DNA from: Streptomyces sp. F63
Lineage (GTDB): Bacteria > Actinomycetota > Actinomycetes > Streptomycetales > Streptomycetaceae
Direction: 5' to 3'
Assembly: GCF_018070345.1 (NCBI RefSeq)
Contig: NZ_JAGPXX010000020.1
Location: 1-64,000 of the forward strand
DNA length: 64,000 nt
Shown here: positions 48,475-57,652 of the stretch, piece by piece
How positions within the stretch are numbered: the stretch's first letter is position 1
How the letters are laid out: every line of letters starts with the position of its first letter
Made by a program: the position numbers and the translations under genes
Notes under the pieces: generated by a model
What the model was told of the DNA's origin: nothing
Database searches by the model: none
The model's input: only the letters and a program-made list of their open reading frames with translations

Positions 48475-49461
48475 ATGCCCAACCTTCCCGACGTCGTGCT
48501 GTGGTCGATACCCGCCTTCGTGCTGCTCACCGTCGTCGAGGCGGTGAGCTACCGGCTGCACCCGGACGAGGACGCCGCCGGCTATGGGTCCAAGGACGCC
48601 GCCACCAGCATCGGTATGGGGCTCGGCAGCCTGGTGTTCGATCTGCTGTGGAAGATCCCGATCGTCGCGATCTACACCGCCGTCTACGAGCTGACGCCGC
48701 TGCGGGTCCCCACCGTGTGGTGGACCGTGCTGCTCCTGCTGGTCGCCCAGGACTTCTTCTACTACTGGTCCCACCGCGGCCACCACGTGATCCGCATCCT
48801 CTGGGCCTGCCACGTGGTGCACCACTCCAGCCAGAAGTTCAACCTCTCCACGGCGCTGCGCCAGCCGTGGACGAGCCTGACCACGTGGCCGTTCTACCTG
48901 CCCATGATCGCCTGTGGTGTGCATCCGGCGGTGCTGGCCTTCCTCTCCTCCGTCAGCCTCGTCTACCAGTTCTGGATCCACACCGAGCGGATCGGCAAGC
49001 TGCCCCGGCCGCTGGAGTTCGTCCTCAACACCCCCTCGCACCACCGCGTGCACCACGCCTCGCAGGGCAGCTATCTGGACCGCAACTTCGGCGGCATCCT
49101 CATCGTCTGGGACCGGCTGTTCGGTTCCTTCGCGGCCGAGGTGGAGCGGCCCGTCTACGGGCTGACCAAAAACATCCACACCTACAACCCGCTGCGGGTG
49201 GCCACCCACGAGTACGTGGCGATCGCCCGGGACCTCCGCGCCGCCCGGAGCTGGCGCGAACGCGCCGGCCGGGTGCTGCGCGGGCCCGGCTGGCAGCCGT
49301 CGCCCGCCGCCGCCGCCGTGCCGCCCGCCGCCGCCGTGCCGCCCGCCGCCGCCGTGCCGCCCGCCGCCGCCGTGCCGTCCGCGGGCGCCGTGCCGTCCGC
49401 GGACGCGCCGCCGGACGTGCCCGCGGCCGCCGCGCCGGGCGCCGTACCGGCCGGGGAGTAG
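48475..49461 (+). CDS. Sterol desaturase/fatty-acid hydroxylase superfamily protein
   Basis: A 328-residue membrane enzyme. Four or five hydrophobic segments surround the di-iron histidine boxes: YYWSHRGHHVIRILW, CHVVHHSSQKFN, and HHRVHHASQGSYLDRNFGG. These are the HX3H, HX2HH and HX2HH motifs of the superfamily, which hydroxylates or desaturates lipids using oxygen. The last about 60 residues are an Ala/Pro/Val tail made of repeated PPAAAV units. The ATG at 48475 lies six bases after TATCGT, with no ribosome site, so a leaderless mRNA is possible. The lipid substrate is unknown. Confidence 0.88.
   Translation: MPNLPDVVLWSIPAFVLLTVVEAVSYRLHPDEDAAGYGSKDAATSIGMGLGSLVFDLLWKIPIVAIYTAVYELTPLRVPTVWWTVLLLLVAQDFFYYWSHRGHHVIRILWACHVVHHSSQKFNLSTALRQPWTSLTTWPFYLPMIACGVHPAVLAFLSSVSLVYQFWIHTERIGKLPRPLEFVLNTPSHHRVHHASQGSYLDRNFGGILIVWDRLFGSFAAEVERPVYGLTKNIHTYNPLRVATHEYVAIARDLRAARSWRERAGRVLRGPGWQPSPAAAAVPPAAAVPPAAAVPPAAAVPSAGAVPSADAPPDVPAAAAPGAVPAGE
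49303..49374. repeat. 18-bp coding tandem repeat
   Basis: Three identical 18-base units (CCGCCCGCCGCCGCCGTG at 49321-49374) follow a fourth, slightly different copy at 49303, all in frame and encoding PPAAAV. Further degenerate copies continue to about 49410. Confidence 0.85.
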
Positions 49462-49494
49462 CGCGAGGGAAACGGCGCGTCAGGACAGGAACGG

Positions 49495-49532
49495 CCGGAG
49501 GGCCGGGCGGTGGTGACCGCCCGGCCCTCCGG
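49495..49532. terminator. 17-bp perfect hairpin between convergent genes
   Basis: CCGGAGGGCCGGGCGGT at 49495-49511 pairs perfectly with 49516-49532 around GGTG. It separates the hydroxylase gene from the subtilase gene and can act in both directions. Confidence 0.8.
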
Positions 49533-49553
49533 TGCTGAACTCCCCTCAGGGGG

Positions 49554-51098
49554 TCAGCGCTTCACCGCGTCCAGGGCGTCGGTGAGCCCGGCCCCGTAGA
49601 AGCCGTTGCCGTACCGGCCGCCTTCGCAGACCGCGTCGGCCTCGCCGTCGCCGTTGATGTCGTACGGGTTGGTGCAGGCCTTGCGGTCCGCCTGGACCTT
49701 GAGCAGGGCCTTGACCATGCGCGGCGACGCCCACGGGCGCTTGCTCTTGATCAGCGCCGCGACACCCGCGACATGCGGCGAGGCCATGGACGTACCGGCC
49801 ATGTAGCCGTAGCGGTCGCCCGGCAGCGGGCCGAGGATCAGCCCGCTGGTCGCCGGGGCCTCCGGCGGCTGGTAGGCGGTGCTGTCACCGCCCGGGGCCG
49901 CGATGTCGATGACCCCCTTGCCGTAGTTGGAGAACGAGGACTTGAGGCCCTTGGCCCCGGTGGCGGAGACGGTCACCACGCCGGGGAGCTGGGTCGGGAT
50001 GTCCGGGCACACGCTCGGGTCGATGTCGCGCTCGACCGGAGTGGAGTCGTTCGGGCTGGAGGCGTCGATGATGGAGTCGGACGCCAGGTCGAAGTTGGAG
50101 TTGCCGGCCGCGGCGACGTTGACCGCGCCCTTGCGCTCCGCGTAGCGGGTGGCCCGGGTGAGGGCCTCCACCAGCGCCTTCTGGTCGGGGTCGTCCGTGC
50201 AGTTGAACATCCACGGGTCGACGTAGTAGCTGTTGTTGGTCACGTCGACGCCGTGTTCGGCCGCCCACATGAAGCCGCAGACGACGGCCTCCGTGTAGAA
50301 CCAGCCGTCCGCGGTCGACACCTTGATGCCGGAGACCTTGACGCCCGGGGCGACGCCGGTCACGCCGACGCCGTTCTTCGCGGCGGCGATCTCTCCCGCG
50401 ACGTGCGTCCCGTGCGGGCTCTCGCCCTCGCCCGGACGCCAGGCCCCGTCGCTGGTGTCGGGCTTGCCGGCCACGCAGTTGACGGAGGCCTCGCGGTCGA
50501 AGTTGGGTGCCAGGTCCGGGTGGGTGTCGTCCACCCCGGTGTCGATCACGGCGACGGTCACCTTGTCGCTGCCGAGCGAGACCTCGTGGGCCCGGTCCGC
50601 CTTGATGGCGGGCAGGTCCCACTGGAGCGGCTGGAGCGGGTCCTCGTCCTCCTCCGCCGTGGCCTCCGCGGCCTTCATCTGGCGGGGCGTCAGCTCCTGC
50701 GGGGCGCCCACGTCCGTGGTGGCGGCCGAGGGCAGCGGCGCGGTGCGGGTGGCACCGGCCGACTGGACGCCCTTCACGGCACGGATCCTCTCGGCGAAGC
50801 CGGGGTCGGAGGCGTGGACGACGATCACACCGATCTTGTCGTACGCCTGGACGACGGTGCCGCCCGCCCTGGCGATCGCCTTGCCGACCTTCGTGCTCGT
50901 GCCCTTCCCCGGGCGGACGTTGACGACGTAGCTCAGGGACTCGCCCCCGGCGGCGGCCGGCGCGGCGGCTTCCGCACCGGCGTCGGCCGCGGCGGCGCTC
51001 GCCGACCCGGGCAGCACGGCGAGTGCGGCGGCCAGGGCCATGCCCGCCGGTATGGCCACGGCACGGCGCGACCGTGCGGACAGCGGCGTCATGGTCAT
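49554..51098 (-). CDS. Secreted subtilisin-like serine protease (S8), paralogue A
   Basis: A 514-residue secreted protease. The signal peptide covers residues about 1-36 (AVAIPAGMALAAALAVLPGS, then ASA), and an I9-like propeptide follows to about 125 (LSYVVNVRPGK; IGVIVVHASDPGFAERIRAV). The catalytic triad is Asp186 (VIDTGVDDTHP), His229 (SPHGTHVAGE) and Ser437 (AGTSMASPHVAG), with oxyanion Asn333 (AAAGNSN). Near the C-terminus, residues 480-491, a calcium-type loop DINGDGEADAVC is framed by Cys475 and Cys491. GGAG lies eight bases before the ATG. It is a tandem paralogue of the next gene, 91 bases away. Confidence 0.94.
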   Translation of the reverse strand: MTMTPLSARSRRAVAIPAGMALAAALAVLPGSASAAAADAGAEAAAPAAAGGESLSYVVNVRPGKGTSTKVGKAIARAGGTVVQAYDKIGVIVVHASDPGFAERIRAVKGVQSAGATRTAPLPSAATTDVGAPQELTPRQMKAAEATAEEDEDPLQPLQWDLPAIKADRAHEVSLGSDKVTVAVIDTGVDDTHPDLAPNFDREASVNCVAGKPDTSDGAWRPGEGESPHGTHVAGEIAAAKNGVGVTGVAPGVKVSGIKVSTADGWFYTEAVVCGFMWAAEHGVDVTNNSYYVDPWMFNCTDDPDQKALVEALTRATRYAERKGAVNVAAAGNSNFDLASDSIIDASSPNDSTPVERDIDPSVCPDIPTQLPGVVTVSATGAKGLKSSFSNYGKGVIDIAAPGGDSTAYQPPEAPATSGLILGPLPGDRYGYMAGTSMASPHVAGVAALIKSKRPWASPRMVKALLKVQADRKACTNPYDINGDGEADAVCEGGRYGNGFYGAGLTDALDAVKR

Positions 51099-51189
51099 GA
51101 GGTCTCCACTTCGTCGGAAAGAACAGGACGGTCGGAACGGCGGGTGCCGGCGGTGCGCCGGATACGGGAAGGGCGACCCGTGTGCCGCA

Positions 51190-52719
51190 TCACTTCTTTA
51201 CCGCGTCGAGGGCGTCGACGATGCCGAAGCCGTAGAAACTGTTGACGTGTTCGGTGCCCTCGCACTCGGCGCTGATCTTGCCGTCACCGTCCGGATCGTA
51301 CGGCTCCGAGGGGCAACCCGGGTTGTCGGCACCGGCCTTGAGCAGCCACTGCACCTCCTGCGGGCTCGCGTCCGGACGTGCGCTCATCGCCAGCGCGGCC
51401 ACCCCGGCGACATGCGGGCCGGCCATCGACGTCCCCTGCAGATAGGCGTAGTCGCCCTCCGGCATGGTGGAGAGGATCCGGCCGTCCTTCGCGGGCAGCT
51501 CGGGCACCTGGTACTTGTCGCCGCCCGGGGCCGCGACGTCGATCTGGCCGAGACCGTAGTTGGAGTAGTACGACTTCAGGGAGCGGACACCGGTCGCGGC
51601 GACGGTGACGACACCGGGCAGCTGGGCCGGGATGTCCCAGCACTCACCCGGGTCGATCTCCCGCTCGACCGGGGTGGTGTCGTTCGGGCTGGAGTCGTCG
51701 GTGAGGGAGTCCGCGGCGAGGTCCATGTTCGAATTGCCCGCCGAGGCGACGTTCACCGCTCCCTTGCGCTGCGCGTACGCCGCCGCCCGGCCGACCGCCT
51801 CGCGGATGGCCTTCTGGTCCGGCTGGTCCGCGCAGGCGAACAGCCACGGGTCCACGTAGTAGCTGTTGTTGGTGACCTCGACGCCGTGGTCGGCGGCGAA
51901 GACGAACGCACACACCACCGCCTCGGCGAAGAACAGGCTGGTGCCGGGCTCGCTCACCTTGATCGAGGAGACCCGGACGTTCGGCGCCACCCCGGCGACA
52001 CCGATGCCGTTGCGCGCGGCGGCGATCGAGCCGGCGACGTGCGTGCCGTGGTAGTCGTCGGCGGTGTACGGGCGCCAGGCGCCGGGGCTGGTGTCCGGGA
52101 CGCCCCCGACGCAGTTCGCCGACTGGCGGCGGGAGAAGTTGGGCGCCAGGTCGGGGTGGGTGTCGTCCACCCCGGTGTCGATCACCGCGACGGTCACCGC
52201 GCGGCTGCCCGGGTTGACCTCGGCCGCACGGTCCGCCTTGATGGCCGGGATGTCCCACTGCAGGGACTCCAGCGGCTCCCGGCCCTCGCCGGCGGCCGCG
52301 CGGCGGAGCGGGGCCGCGGGCTCGCCGACCTTCTCGGGCCGGCCGACCTCGGTGGTGGCGGCGGACTGGAGCGGCGCGGTGCGGGTGGCGCCGGCCGAGT
52401 GGACTCCCTCGACGGCGCGCAGGGTCGCGCCGAACTCCGGGTCCGTGGCGTGGGCGACGATCACACCGATCCGGTCGTGGCCGGCGACGACCGTTCCGCC
52501 GGCCCGGGTGACGGCCCGTTCCACCCGGGCGGCGGCGCGCCGGCCGGGGGCGGTGTTCACCACGTACGAGAGCAGCGGGCCCTCCGGGGCCGCGGCCTTC
52601 GCCGGCGCCCGGTGCGGGGCGGCGGAAGCGGCACCGGGCAGGATTCCGACAGACGCCGCCAGCGCGAGCCCGAGGGGCAGGGCGAGAGCGCGCGAGCGTC
52701 TGGAGCGGAGATGAACCAT
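51190..52719 (-). CDS. Secreted subtilisin-like serine protease (S8), paralogue B
   Basis: A 509-residue secreted protease closely similar to the neighbouring one along its length. Signal peptide: ALALPLGLALAASVGILPGA to about residue 33. Propeptide to about 120. Triad Asp181 (VIDTGVDDTHP), His224 (DYHGTHVAGS), Ser431 (QGTSMAGPHVAG); oxyanion Asn329. The C-terminal loop DPDGDGKISAEC (residues 475-486) is calcium-type and framed by Cys469 and Cys486. The start has GGAGAA seven bases upstream, and a promoter is recognisable at 52787-52816. It is probably the older or leading member, since transcription may read on into paralogue A. Confidence 0.94.
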   Translation of the reverse strand: MVHLRSRRSRALALPLGLALAASVGILPGAASAAPHRAPAKAAAPEGPLLSYVVNTAPGRRAAARVERAVTRAGGTVVAGHDRIGVIVAHATDPEFGATLRAVEGVHSAGATRTAPLQSAATTEVGRPEKVGEPAAPLRRAAAGEGREPLESLQWDIPAIKADRAAEVNPGSRAVTVAVIDTGVDDTHPDLAPNFSRRQSANCVGGVPDTSPGAWRPYTADDYHGTHVAGSIAAARNGIGVAGVAPNVRVSSIKVSEPGTSLFFAEAVVCAFVFAADHGVEVTNNSYYVDPWLFACADQPDQKAIREAVGRAAAYAQRKGAVNVASAGNSNMDLAADSLTDDSSPNDTTPVEREIDPGECWDIPAQLPGVVTVAATGVRSLKSYYSNYGLGQIDVAAPGGDKYQVPELPAKDGRILSTMPEGDYAYLQGTSMAGPHVAGVAALAMSARPDASPQEVQWLLKAGADNPGCPSEPYDPDGDGKISAECEGTEHVNSFYGFGIVDALDAVKK

Positions 52720-52786
52720 GGGTTCTCCACATCATCCGTGAGTCCGTCCGCACGCGGGTCGCGTGTGGACGGGTGCATGACAGCGG

Positions 52787-52816
52787 AAGCTAGCGCCGAA
52801 CAGCCGACCTGATCAA
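52787..52816 (-). promoter_or_regulatory. Promoter of the subtilase pair
   Basis: On the minus strand TTGATC (52816-52811) and TAGCTT (52792-52787) are spaced by 18 bases, a good match to a housekeeping promoter, about 70 bases before the start codon of paralogue B. Confidence 0.6.
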
Positions 52817-53311
52817 TTGAATCTGACGGAAAGTCGGGCTTTCGCTGCCGATTGGACCGGCCGGGCCAAGAAGGCTGCCCGTCCGGACGGCCCCGGGTCC
52901 GGGGCCGCGCGGGCGGTCCGCTCGCCGCCCGCGCCCATCACCGCCGTATACGCTCGGTAACCCCAGGTGTTCGGTTCTGCCGCGCCGGCCCCCCGCGGGA
53001 GCCGCCGGACGCGTTCGCCCTGGTGACCCCGCGTGCCACAAGAATGACCGGAACTGGAGGGCGGAACGGCCGGACACCGCCGTCCGGCCATCGGCCGCAA
53101 GGCGGGCAAAGGGCTCTGATCTGCGTGTTCGCCAGGTAACGATGAGGTGATCCACCGCTGGTGAGAGCGCTCGTCGGCAGATCATGCGAAATTGAAATGA
53201 CAACCCTCTGTTCGAATGGCTGAGAACGCGCCTAACATGCCGAGTCCGGCGCCGGAGTGATCTGTCACTCAGTGCCAACGTTCCGTCTCAGCTACACCCA
53301 CTGGAGAGCCC
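52817..53311. other. Divergent intergenic region before the acetate symporter operon
   Basis: About 495 bases with lower GC toward the right end. GAGAGCGCTC at 53164-53173 is a ten-base palindrome except for its edges. TAACAT at 53233-53238, about 75 bases before the GTG at 53312, is a possible -10 box, but no good -35 was found at the right distance. No gene is convincing; open frames on either strand are arginine-rich. Confidence 0.4.
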
Positions 53312-53677
53312 GTGGACACCGCATCGCCCCCGCCCCAGGGGAACGACTACACGCAGAGAGCGGCGCTCGGCGCCGTGGCGTACAGGGAAGCGCAGGAGAG
53401 TGCCGAGTTCGCCGAACTGCGTCACGCACACCGCTCCTTCGCCTTCCCGCTGACCATTGCCTTCATCACCTGGTACTTCCTGTACGTCCTGCTGTCCAAC
53501 TACGCGGGCGGCTTCATGGGCACCAAGCTCCTTGGGAACATCAACGTCGCCTTCGTCCTCGGCGTGGCGCAGTTCGTGAGCACCTTCCTCATCGCCTGGT
53601 GGTACTCCCGCCACGCGGAGGCGAAGCTTGACCCGAAGGCCGACGCGATCAAGGCCCGTCTGGAGGGTCAGGCATGA
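53312..53677 (+). CDS. DUF485-family membrane partner of the acetate symporter
   Basis: A 121-residue protein with two transmembrane helices (FAFPLTIAFITWYFLYVLLS near residues 43-65 and INVAFVLGVAQFVSTFLIAW near 77-98) and hydrophilic ends. DUF485 proteins are almost always encoded directly before ActP-type symporters and probably assist them. The GTG has GGAG eight bases upstream. Its stop overlaps the ATG of the next gene (ATGA). Confidence 0.92.
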   Translation: MDTASPPPQGNDYTQRAALGAVAYREAQESAEFAELRHAHRSFAFPLTIAFITWYFLYVLLSNYAGGFMGTKLLGNINVAFVLGVAQFVSTFLIAWWYSRHAEAKLDPKADAIKARLEGQA

Positions 53678-55311
53678 GAACTCTCTCCCTCGACACGGCC
53701 ACGGTGCTGGCCGCCGGTGACGCGGGTGAGCACCGCGTCCTGATCATCAGCCTCTTCGTCACCTTCGTCCTCGCCACCCTCGGCATCACCATCTGGGCCG
53801 GCCGGCAGACGAAGGACGCCACCGACTTCTACGCCGGCGGCCGTTCCTTCACCGGTTTCCAGAACGGCCTGGCGATCTCCGGCGACTACATGTCGGCGGC
53901 GTCCTTCCTGGGCATCGCGGGCGCCATCGCCCTCTTCGGATACGACGGCTTCCTGTACTCCATCGGCTTCCTCGTCGCCTGGCTGATCGCGCTGCTGCTC
54001 GTCGCCGAGCCGCTCCGCAACTCCGGCCGGTTCACCATGGGTGACGTGCTGGCCTTCCGGATGCGGCAGCGTCCGGTCCGCACCGCGGCCGGTGTCTCCA
54101 CCATCGTGGTCTCGATCTTCTACCTGCTCGCCCAGATGGCCGGCGCGGGCGCCCTGGTGGCGCTCCTGCTCGGCATCACCTCCGAGGCCGGCAAGGTCTC
54201 GATCGTGATCCTGGTCGGCATCATGATGATCCTCTATGTCGCCATCGGCGGCATGAAGGGCACCACCTGGGTCCAGATGATCAAGGCGGTGCTGCTGATC
54301 GCGGGTACGCTCCTGATCACGGCGCTGGTCATGTTCAAGTTCAACTGGAACATCTCCTCGCTGCTCGGCGCGGCGGCGGAGAACAGCGGTAAGGGCGCGG
54401 CCTTCCTGGAGCCCGGCCTCAAGTACGGCGTCAGCTCGATGACGAAGATCGACTTCATCTCGCTCGGCCTCGCCCTCGTGCTCGGCACCGCCGGTCTGCC
54501 GCACATCCTGATCCGCTTCTACACGGTGCCCACCGCCCGGGTCGCCCGGAAGTCCGTGAACTGGGCCATCGGCATCATCGGCGGCTTCTACCTGATGACC
54601 ATCGCCCTGGGCTTCGGCGCCGCGGCGCTGCTCAAGCAGGAAACGATCATAGAGTCGAACGCGGCGGGCAACACGGCGGCACCTCTCCTCGCGCAGGAGA
54701 TCGGTGGCGGCGCGGGCTCCGCGGGCGGCGCCATCCTGCTCGCGGTCATCTCCGCGGTGGCCTTCGCCACCATCCTCGCGGTGGTCGCCGGCCTGACCCT
54801 GGCGTCCTCGTCGTCCTTCGCGCACGACCTGTACGTCAACGTCATCCGCAAGGGCAACGCCTCCGAGAAGGAGGAGGTCCGCGCGGCCCGGCTGTCGACC
54901 ATCGGTATCGGTGGCGCGGCCATCTTCCTCGGCGTCTTCGCCCGTGACCTGAACGTGGCCTTCCTGGTCGCGCTCGCCTTCGCGGTCGCCGCCTCGGCCA
55001 ACCTCCCGACCATCCTCTACAGCCTCTTCTGGAAGCGCTTCACCACCCAGGGCGCGCTGTGGTCGATCTACGGTGGTCTGGCGTCCTCGGTGCTGCTGGT
55101 GCTCTTCTCGCCGGTCGTGTCGGGCAAGCCCACCTCGATGTTCTCCGAGGTGGACTTCCACTGGTTCCCGCTGGCGAACCCGGGTCTGGTCTCCATCCCG
55201 CTGGGCTTCCTGCTCGGCTGGATCGGCACCCTGCTCTCCAAGGAGCAGCCGAACATCGACAAGTACGCGGAGCTGGAGGTGCGTTCCCTCACCGGTACGC
55301 ACGCCCACTGA
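53674..55311 (+). CDS. actP: Cation/acetate symporter ActP-like (SSS family)
   Basis: A 545-residue polytopic membrane protein of the sodium:solute symporter family with about 13 helices. The ActP-like blocks are DFYAGGRSFTGFQNGLAISG, then DYMSAASFLGIAGAIAL, LGTAGLPHILIRFYTV, then PTARVARKSV and SANLPTILYSLFWKRFTTQG. It takes up acetate and related short-chain acids with a cation. It is translationally coupled to the DUF485 gene by an ATGA overlap. The C-terminus is a short cytoplasmic tail. Substrate preference (acetate, pyruvate or propionate) is inferred from the family. Confidence 0.93.
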   Translation: MRTLSLDTATVLAAGDAGEHRVLIISLFVTFVLATLGITIWAGRQTKDATDFYAGGRSFTGFQNGLAISGDYMSAASFLGIAGAIALFGYDGFLYSIGFLVAWLIALLLVAEPLRNSGRFTMGDVLAFRMRQRPVRTAAGVSTIVVSIFYLLAQMAGAGALVALLLGITSEAGKVSIVILVGIMMILYVAIGGMKGTTWVQMIKAVLLIAGTLLITALVMFKFNWNISSLLGAAAENSGKGAAFLEPGLKYGVSSMTKIDFISLGLALVLGTAGLPHILIRFYTVPTARVARKSVNWAIGIIGGFYLMTIALGFGAAALLKQETIIESNAAGNTAAPLLAQEIGGGAGSAGGAILLAVISAVAFATILAVVAGLTLASSSSFAHDLYVNVIRKGNASEKEEVRAARLSTIGIGGAAIFLGVFARDLNVAFLVALAFAVAASANLPTILYSLFWKRFTTQGALWSIYGGLASSVLLVLFSPVVSGKPTSMFSEVDFHWFPLANPGLVSIPLGFLLGWIGTLLSKEQPNIDKYAELEVRSLTGTHAH

Positions 55312-55491
55312 TCGCACTGATCGCACAGCACCGCACCCGCAAGGGTGAGGGCGGCCCCACCACGGAGGCGGGGTGCGCGGCCCCGGTGGACAGCTCGGTT
55401 GTCACCGGAGTCGCGTACCCTGCACGGAACGGAGCCCGGAGCCTCGGCCCCGGCTCCGCGTCCGCAGGAATCCGTGGGAGGGGCCGCCTTC

Positions 55492-56481
55492 ATGCTCATC
55501 GACACCTTCGGACGGGTCGCCACCGACCTGCGTGTCTCCCTCACCGATCGCTGCAATCTGCGCTGCACCTACTGCATGCCCGAAGAGGGCCTCCAGTGGC
55601 TGGCCAAGCCGGACCTGCTCACGGACGACGAGATCGTCCGGCTGATCGGCATCGCCGTCACCGCGCTCGGCGTCGAAGAGGTCCGCTTCACCGGCGGCGA
55701 ACCGCTGCTCCGCCCGGGGCTGGCCGGGATCGTCGAGCGCTGCGCCGCCCTGGAGCCCCGCCCCCGGATGTCCCTCACGACCAACGGCATCGGGCTGGAA
55801 CGCACCGCCGGAGCCCTGCGCGAGGCCGGTCTCGACCGGGTCAACGTCTCCCTCGACACGCTGCGCCCCGAGGTCTTCCGCACCATGACGCGCCGCGACC
55901 GCCACCGGGACGTCCTCCGTGGTCTGGAGGCCGCCCGGGCCGCCGGCCTCGATCCCGTCAAGGTCAACGCCGTCCTGATGCCGGGCCTCAACGACGACGA
56001 GGCGCCCGAGCTGCTCGCCTGGGCCGTCGAACGGGGTTACGAACTCCGGTTCATCGAGCAGATGCCGCTCGACGCCCAGCACGGCTGGACCCGGGACGGC
56101 ATGATCACGGCCGGAGAGATCCTGGCGAGCCTCCGCGGCCGCTTCCACCTCACCGCCGAGGAGGAGGGCGAGCGCGGCTCCGCGCCCGCCGAGCGCTGGC
56201 TGGTGGACGGCGGCCCCGCCCGCGTCGGCGTCATCGCCTCCGTGACGCGCCCGTTCTGCCGGGCCTGCGACCGCACCCGGCTCACCGCCGACGGCCAGGT
56301 GCGCACCTGCCTGTTCGCCCGGGAGGAGTCGGATCTGCGCGGCGCCCTCCGCTCCGGGGCCCCGGACGAGGAGATCGCCCGGCTGTGGCGCACGGCGATG
56401 TGGGGCAAGAAGGCCGGTTCGGGCCTGGACGATCCCTCGTTCCTGCAGCCGCAGCGCCCGATGTCAGCGATCGGCGGCTGA
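55492..56481 (+). CDS. moaA: GTP 3',8-cyclase MoaA
   Basis: A 329-residue radical SAM enzyme catalysing the first step of molybdenum cofactor synthesis. The N-terminal cluster motif is LTDRCNLRCTYCMPEEG, the SAM-binding FTGGEPLLRPGL and NVSLDTL follow, and the C-terminal second 4Fe-4S site has FCRACDRTRLTADGQVRTC. It is slightly shortened relative to many but ends normally in GKKAGSGLDD. The ATG has GGGAGG about ten bases upstream. Its 3' end overlaps the convergent small gene by 18 bases. Confidence 0.96.
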   Translation: MLIDTFGRVATDLRVSLTDRCNLRCTYCMPEEGLQWLAKPDLLTDDEIVRLIGIAVTALGVEEVRFTGGEPLLRPGLAGIVERCAALEPRPRMSLTTNGIGLERTAGALREAGLDRVNVSLDTLRPEVFRTMTRRDRHRDVLRGLEAARAAGLDPVKVNAVLMPGLNDDEAPELLAWAVERGYELRFIEQMPLDAQHGWTRDGMITAGEILASLRGRFHLTAEEEGERGSAPAERWLVDGGPARVGVIASVTRPFCRACDRTRLTADGQVRTCLFAREESDLRGALRSGAPDEEIARLWRTAMWGKKAGSGLDDPSFLQPQRPMSAIGG

Positions 56482-56748
56482 GGGCCCGTCCGCGCGGGGG
56501 CTCTCCCAGTCGGCGAACGCCACCACGTCCTTGAGGAAGCCGCGGACCCCGAGGAACGACGACAGATGCTCGCGGTGCTCCTCGCAGGCCAGCCAGGTCT
56601 TGCGCCGCTCCGGGGTGTGCAGCTTCGGGTTGTTCCAGGCCAGCACCCAGACGGCCGGGGCCCGGCAGCCCTTGGCGGAGCACGGGGGAGGGCCGTCGCC
56701 GGAGGGCTCGGTGCGCGGGAGGGGCGGAGGGTCCTGGGGAGCGTTCAC
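56464..56748 (-). CDS. Small conserved actinobacterial-type protein
   Basis: A 94-residue protein. After a Pro-rich start, CSAKGCRAPAVWVLAWNNPK contains a CX4C pair, and CEEHREHLSSFLGVRGFLKD supplies a further Cys and His, so a single zinc site is plausible. Function unknown. It overlaps the moaA 3' end tail-to-tail by 18 bases. Confidence 0.75.
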   Translation of the reverse strand: MNAPQDPPPLPRTEPSGDGPPPCSAKGCRAPAVWVLAWNNPKLHTPERRKTWLACEEHREHLSSFLGVRGFLKDVVAFADWESPRADGPSAADR

Positions 56749-57051
56749 GGGACCAGCCTAGGCCGGGGGACACGGGGTGCCGCCGGGTGGGGTGGCCGGG
56801 TGGGGTGGAGCGGTATTCCGCGGAGCGAACCGGAAGAGGAATGCCCGGTTCGGACATGACGACGCCGGGCAGCCACGGGGGGAGCCGCCCGGCGTCGGTC
56901 CGTCGCCCCGACGGGGGATGCGGAGCGCGTACGCAGTATGGCACGGCGGGCACACGCCGGTGCACCGGAACCGCATGATTGATCTGAGCTTTTCTTGAGG
57001 CTTCTCCAGAGCTCGACGGGCCGTCGCACCGGCCGCCGCGGGCCCTCCCGC
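56749..57051. other. Gap without a recognised gene
   Basis: About 300 bases with short GGTGGGG-type direct repeats near 56777-56812 and a less GC-rich patch near 56975-57000. Open frames lack ribosome sites and domains. No terminator or promoter can be supported. Confidence 0.4.
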
Positions 57052-57438
57052 TCAGCCCGCCCCGCCCGGTTCCCGGTCCTGCCGGGCACCGGCGGGCCCC
57101 GGCCCGGATTCCGGCCCCGGTTCCGGGCCGCCGCCCACCGGCCTGCCCTCCAGCACCGGCCGGACCGGGTCCGCCAGATGCGCGGACGGCAGGGAAACGG
57201 CGTTCTCCCGGCCGCCGTTGGCGATCACCACGGCGATGTACGGCAGCAGCACGCCCAGCACGAGCGCGACCACCGCGACATGCCGTTCCACGTTCCAGAG
57301 GACCGCGGCGAGCACCACCGAGACCGTGCGCACCGACATCGAGATCACATAGCGCCGCTGCCGCCCCCGCACGTCCTCCGCCAGCCCCTGGCGGGCCCCG
57401 GTGATCCGGAAGACCTGCGCCTCGTTCTTCTTCCGCAT
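57052..57438 (-). CDS. DUF3099-family membrane protein
   Basis: A 128-residue protein. A basic N-terminus (MRKKNEAQVFRITGARQGLA) leads into EDVRGRQRRYVISMSVRTVS, the DUF3099 block, with two membrane helices (SMSVRTVSVVLAAVLW and VAVVALVLGVLLPYIAVVIA). The C-terminal about 45 residues are a Pro/Gly-rich tail. DUF3099 proteins are actinobacterial and uncharacterised. The ATG at 57438 has GGTGG ten bases upstream. Confidence 0.85.
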   Translation of the reverse strand: MRKKNEAQVFRITGARQGLAEDVRGRQRRYVISMSVRTVSVVLAAVLWNVERHVAVVALVLGVLLPYIAVVIANGGRENAVSLPSAHLADPVRPVLEGRPVGGGPEPGPESGPGPAGARQDREPGGAG

Positions 57439-57652
57439 CGCGTTCCACCACCTGAGTCCGTGCCGGGCACCCCGAGACCGGCGTTCTGTCCACGGTACGC
57501 CGGAACGGCCCGGGGCCACCCACCGGGTACCGGCTCGTCCCGCCGTACGGCACTGCGCCGGGCCGCGTAGCGCTCCATACGACATGCGGCGTAGGGAAAC
57601 CGGGCGGAGACTGGCGGTGTATGGGTTCGTACCGCCGTACGAGGAGGAGAGC

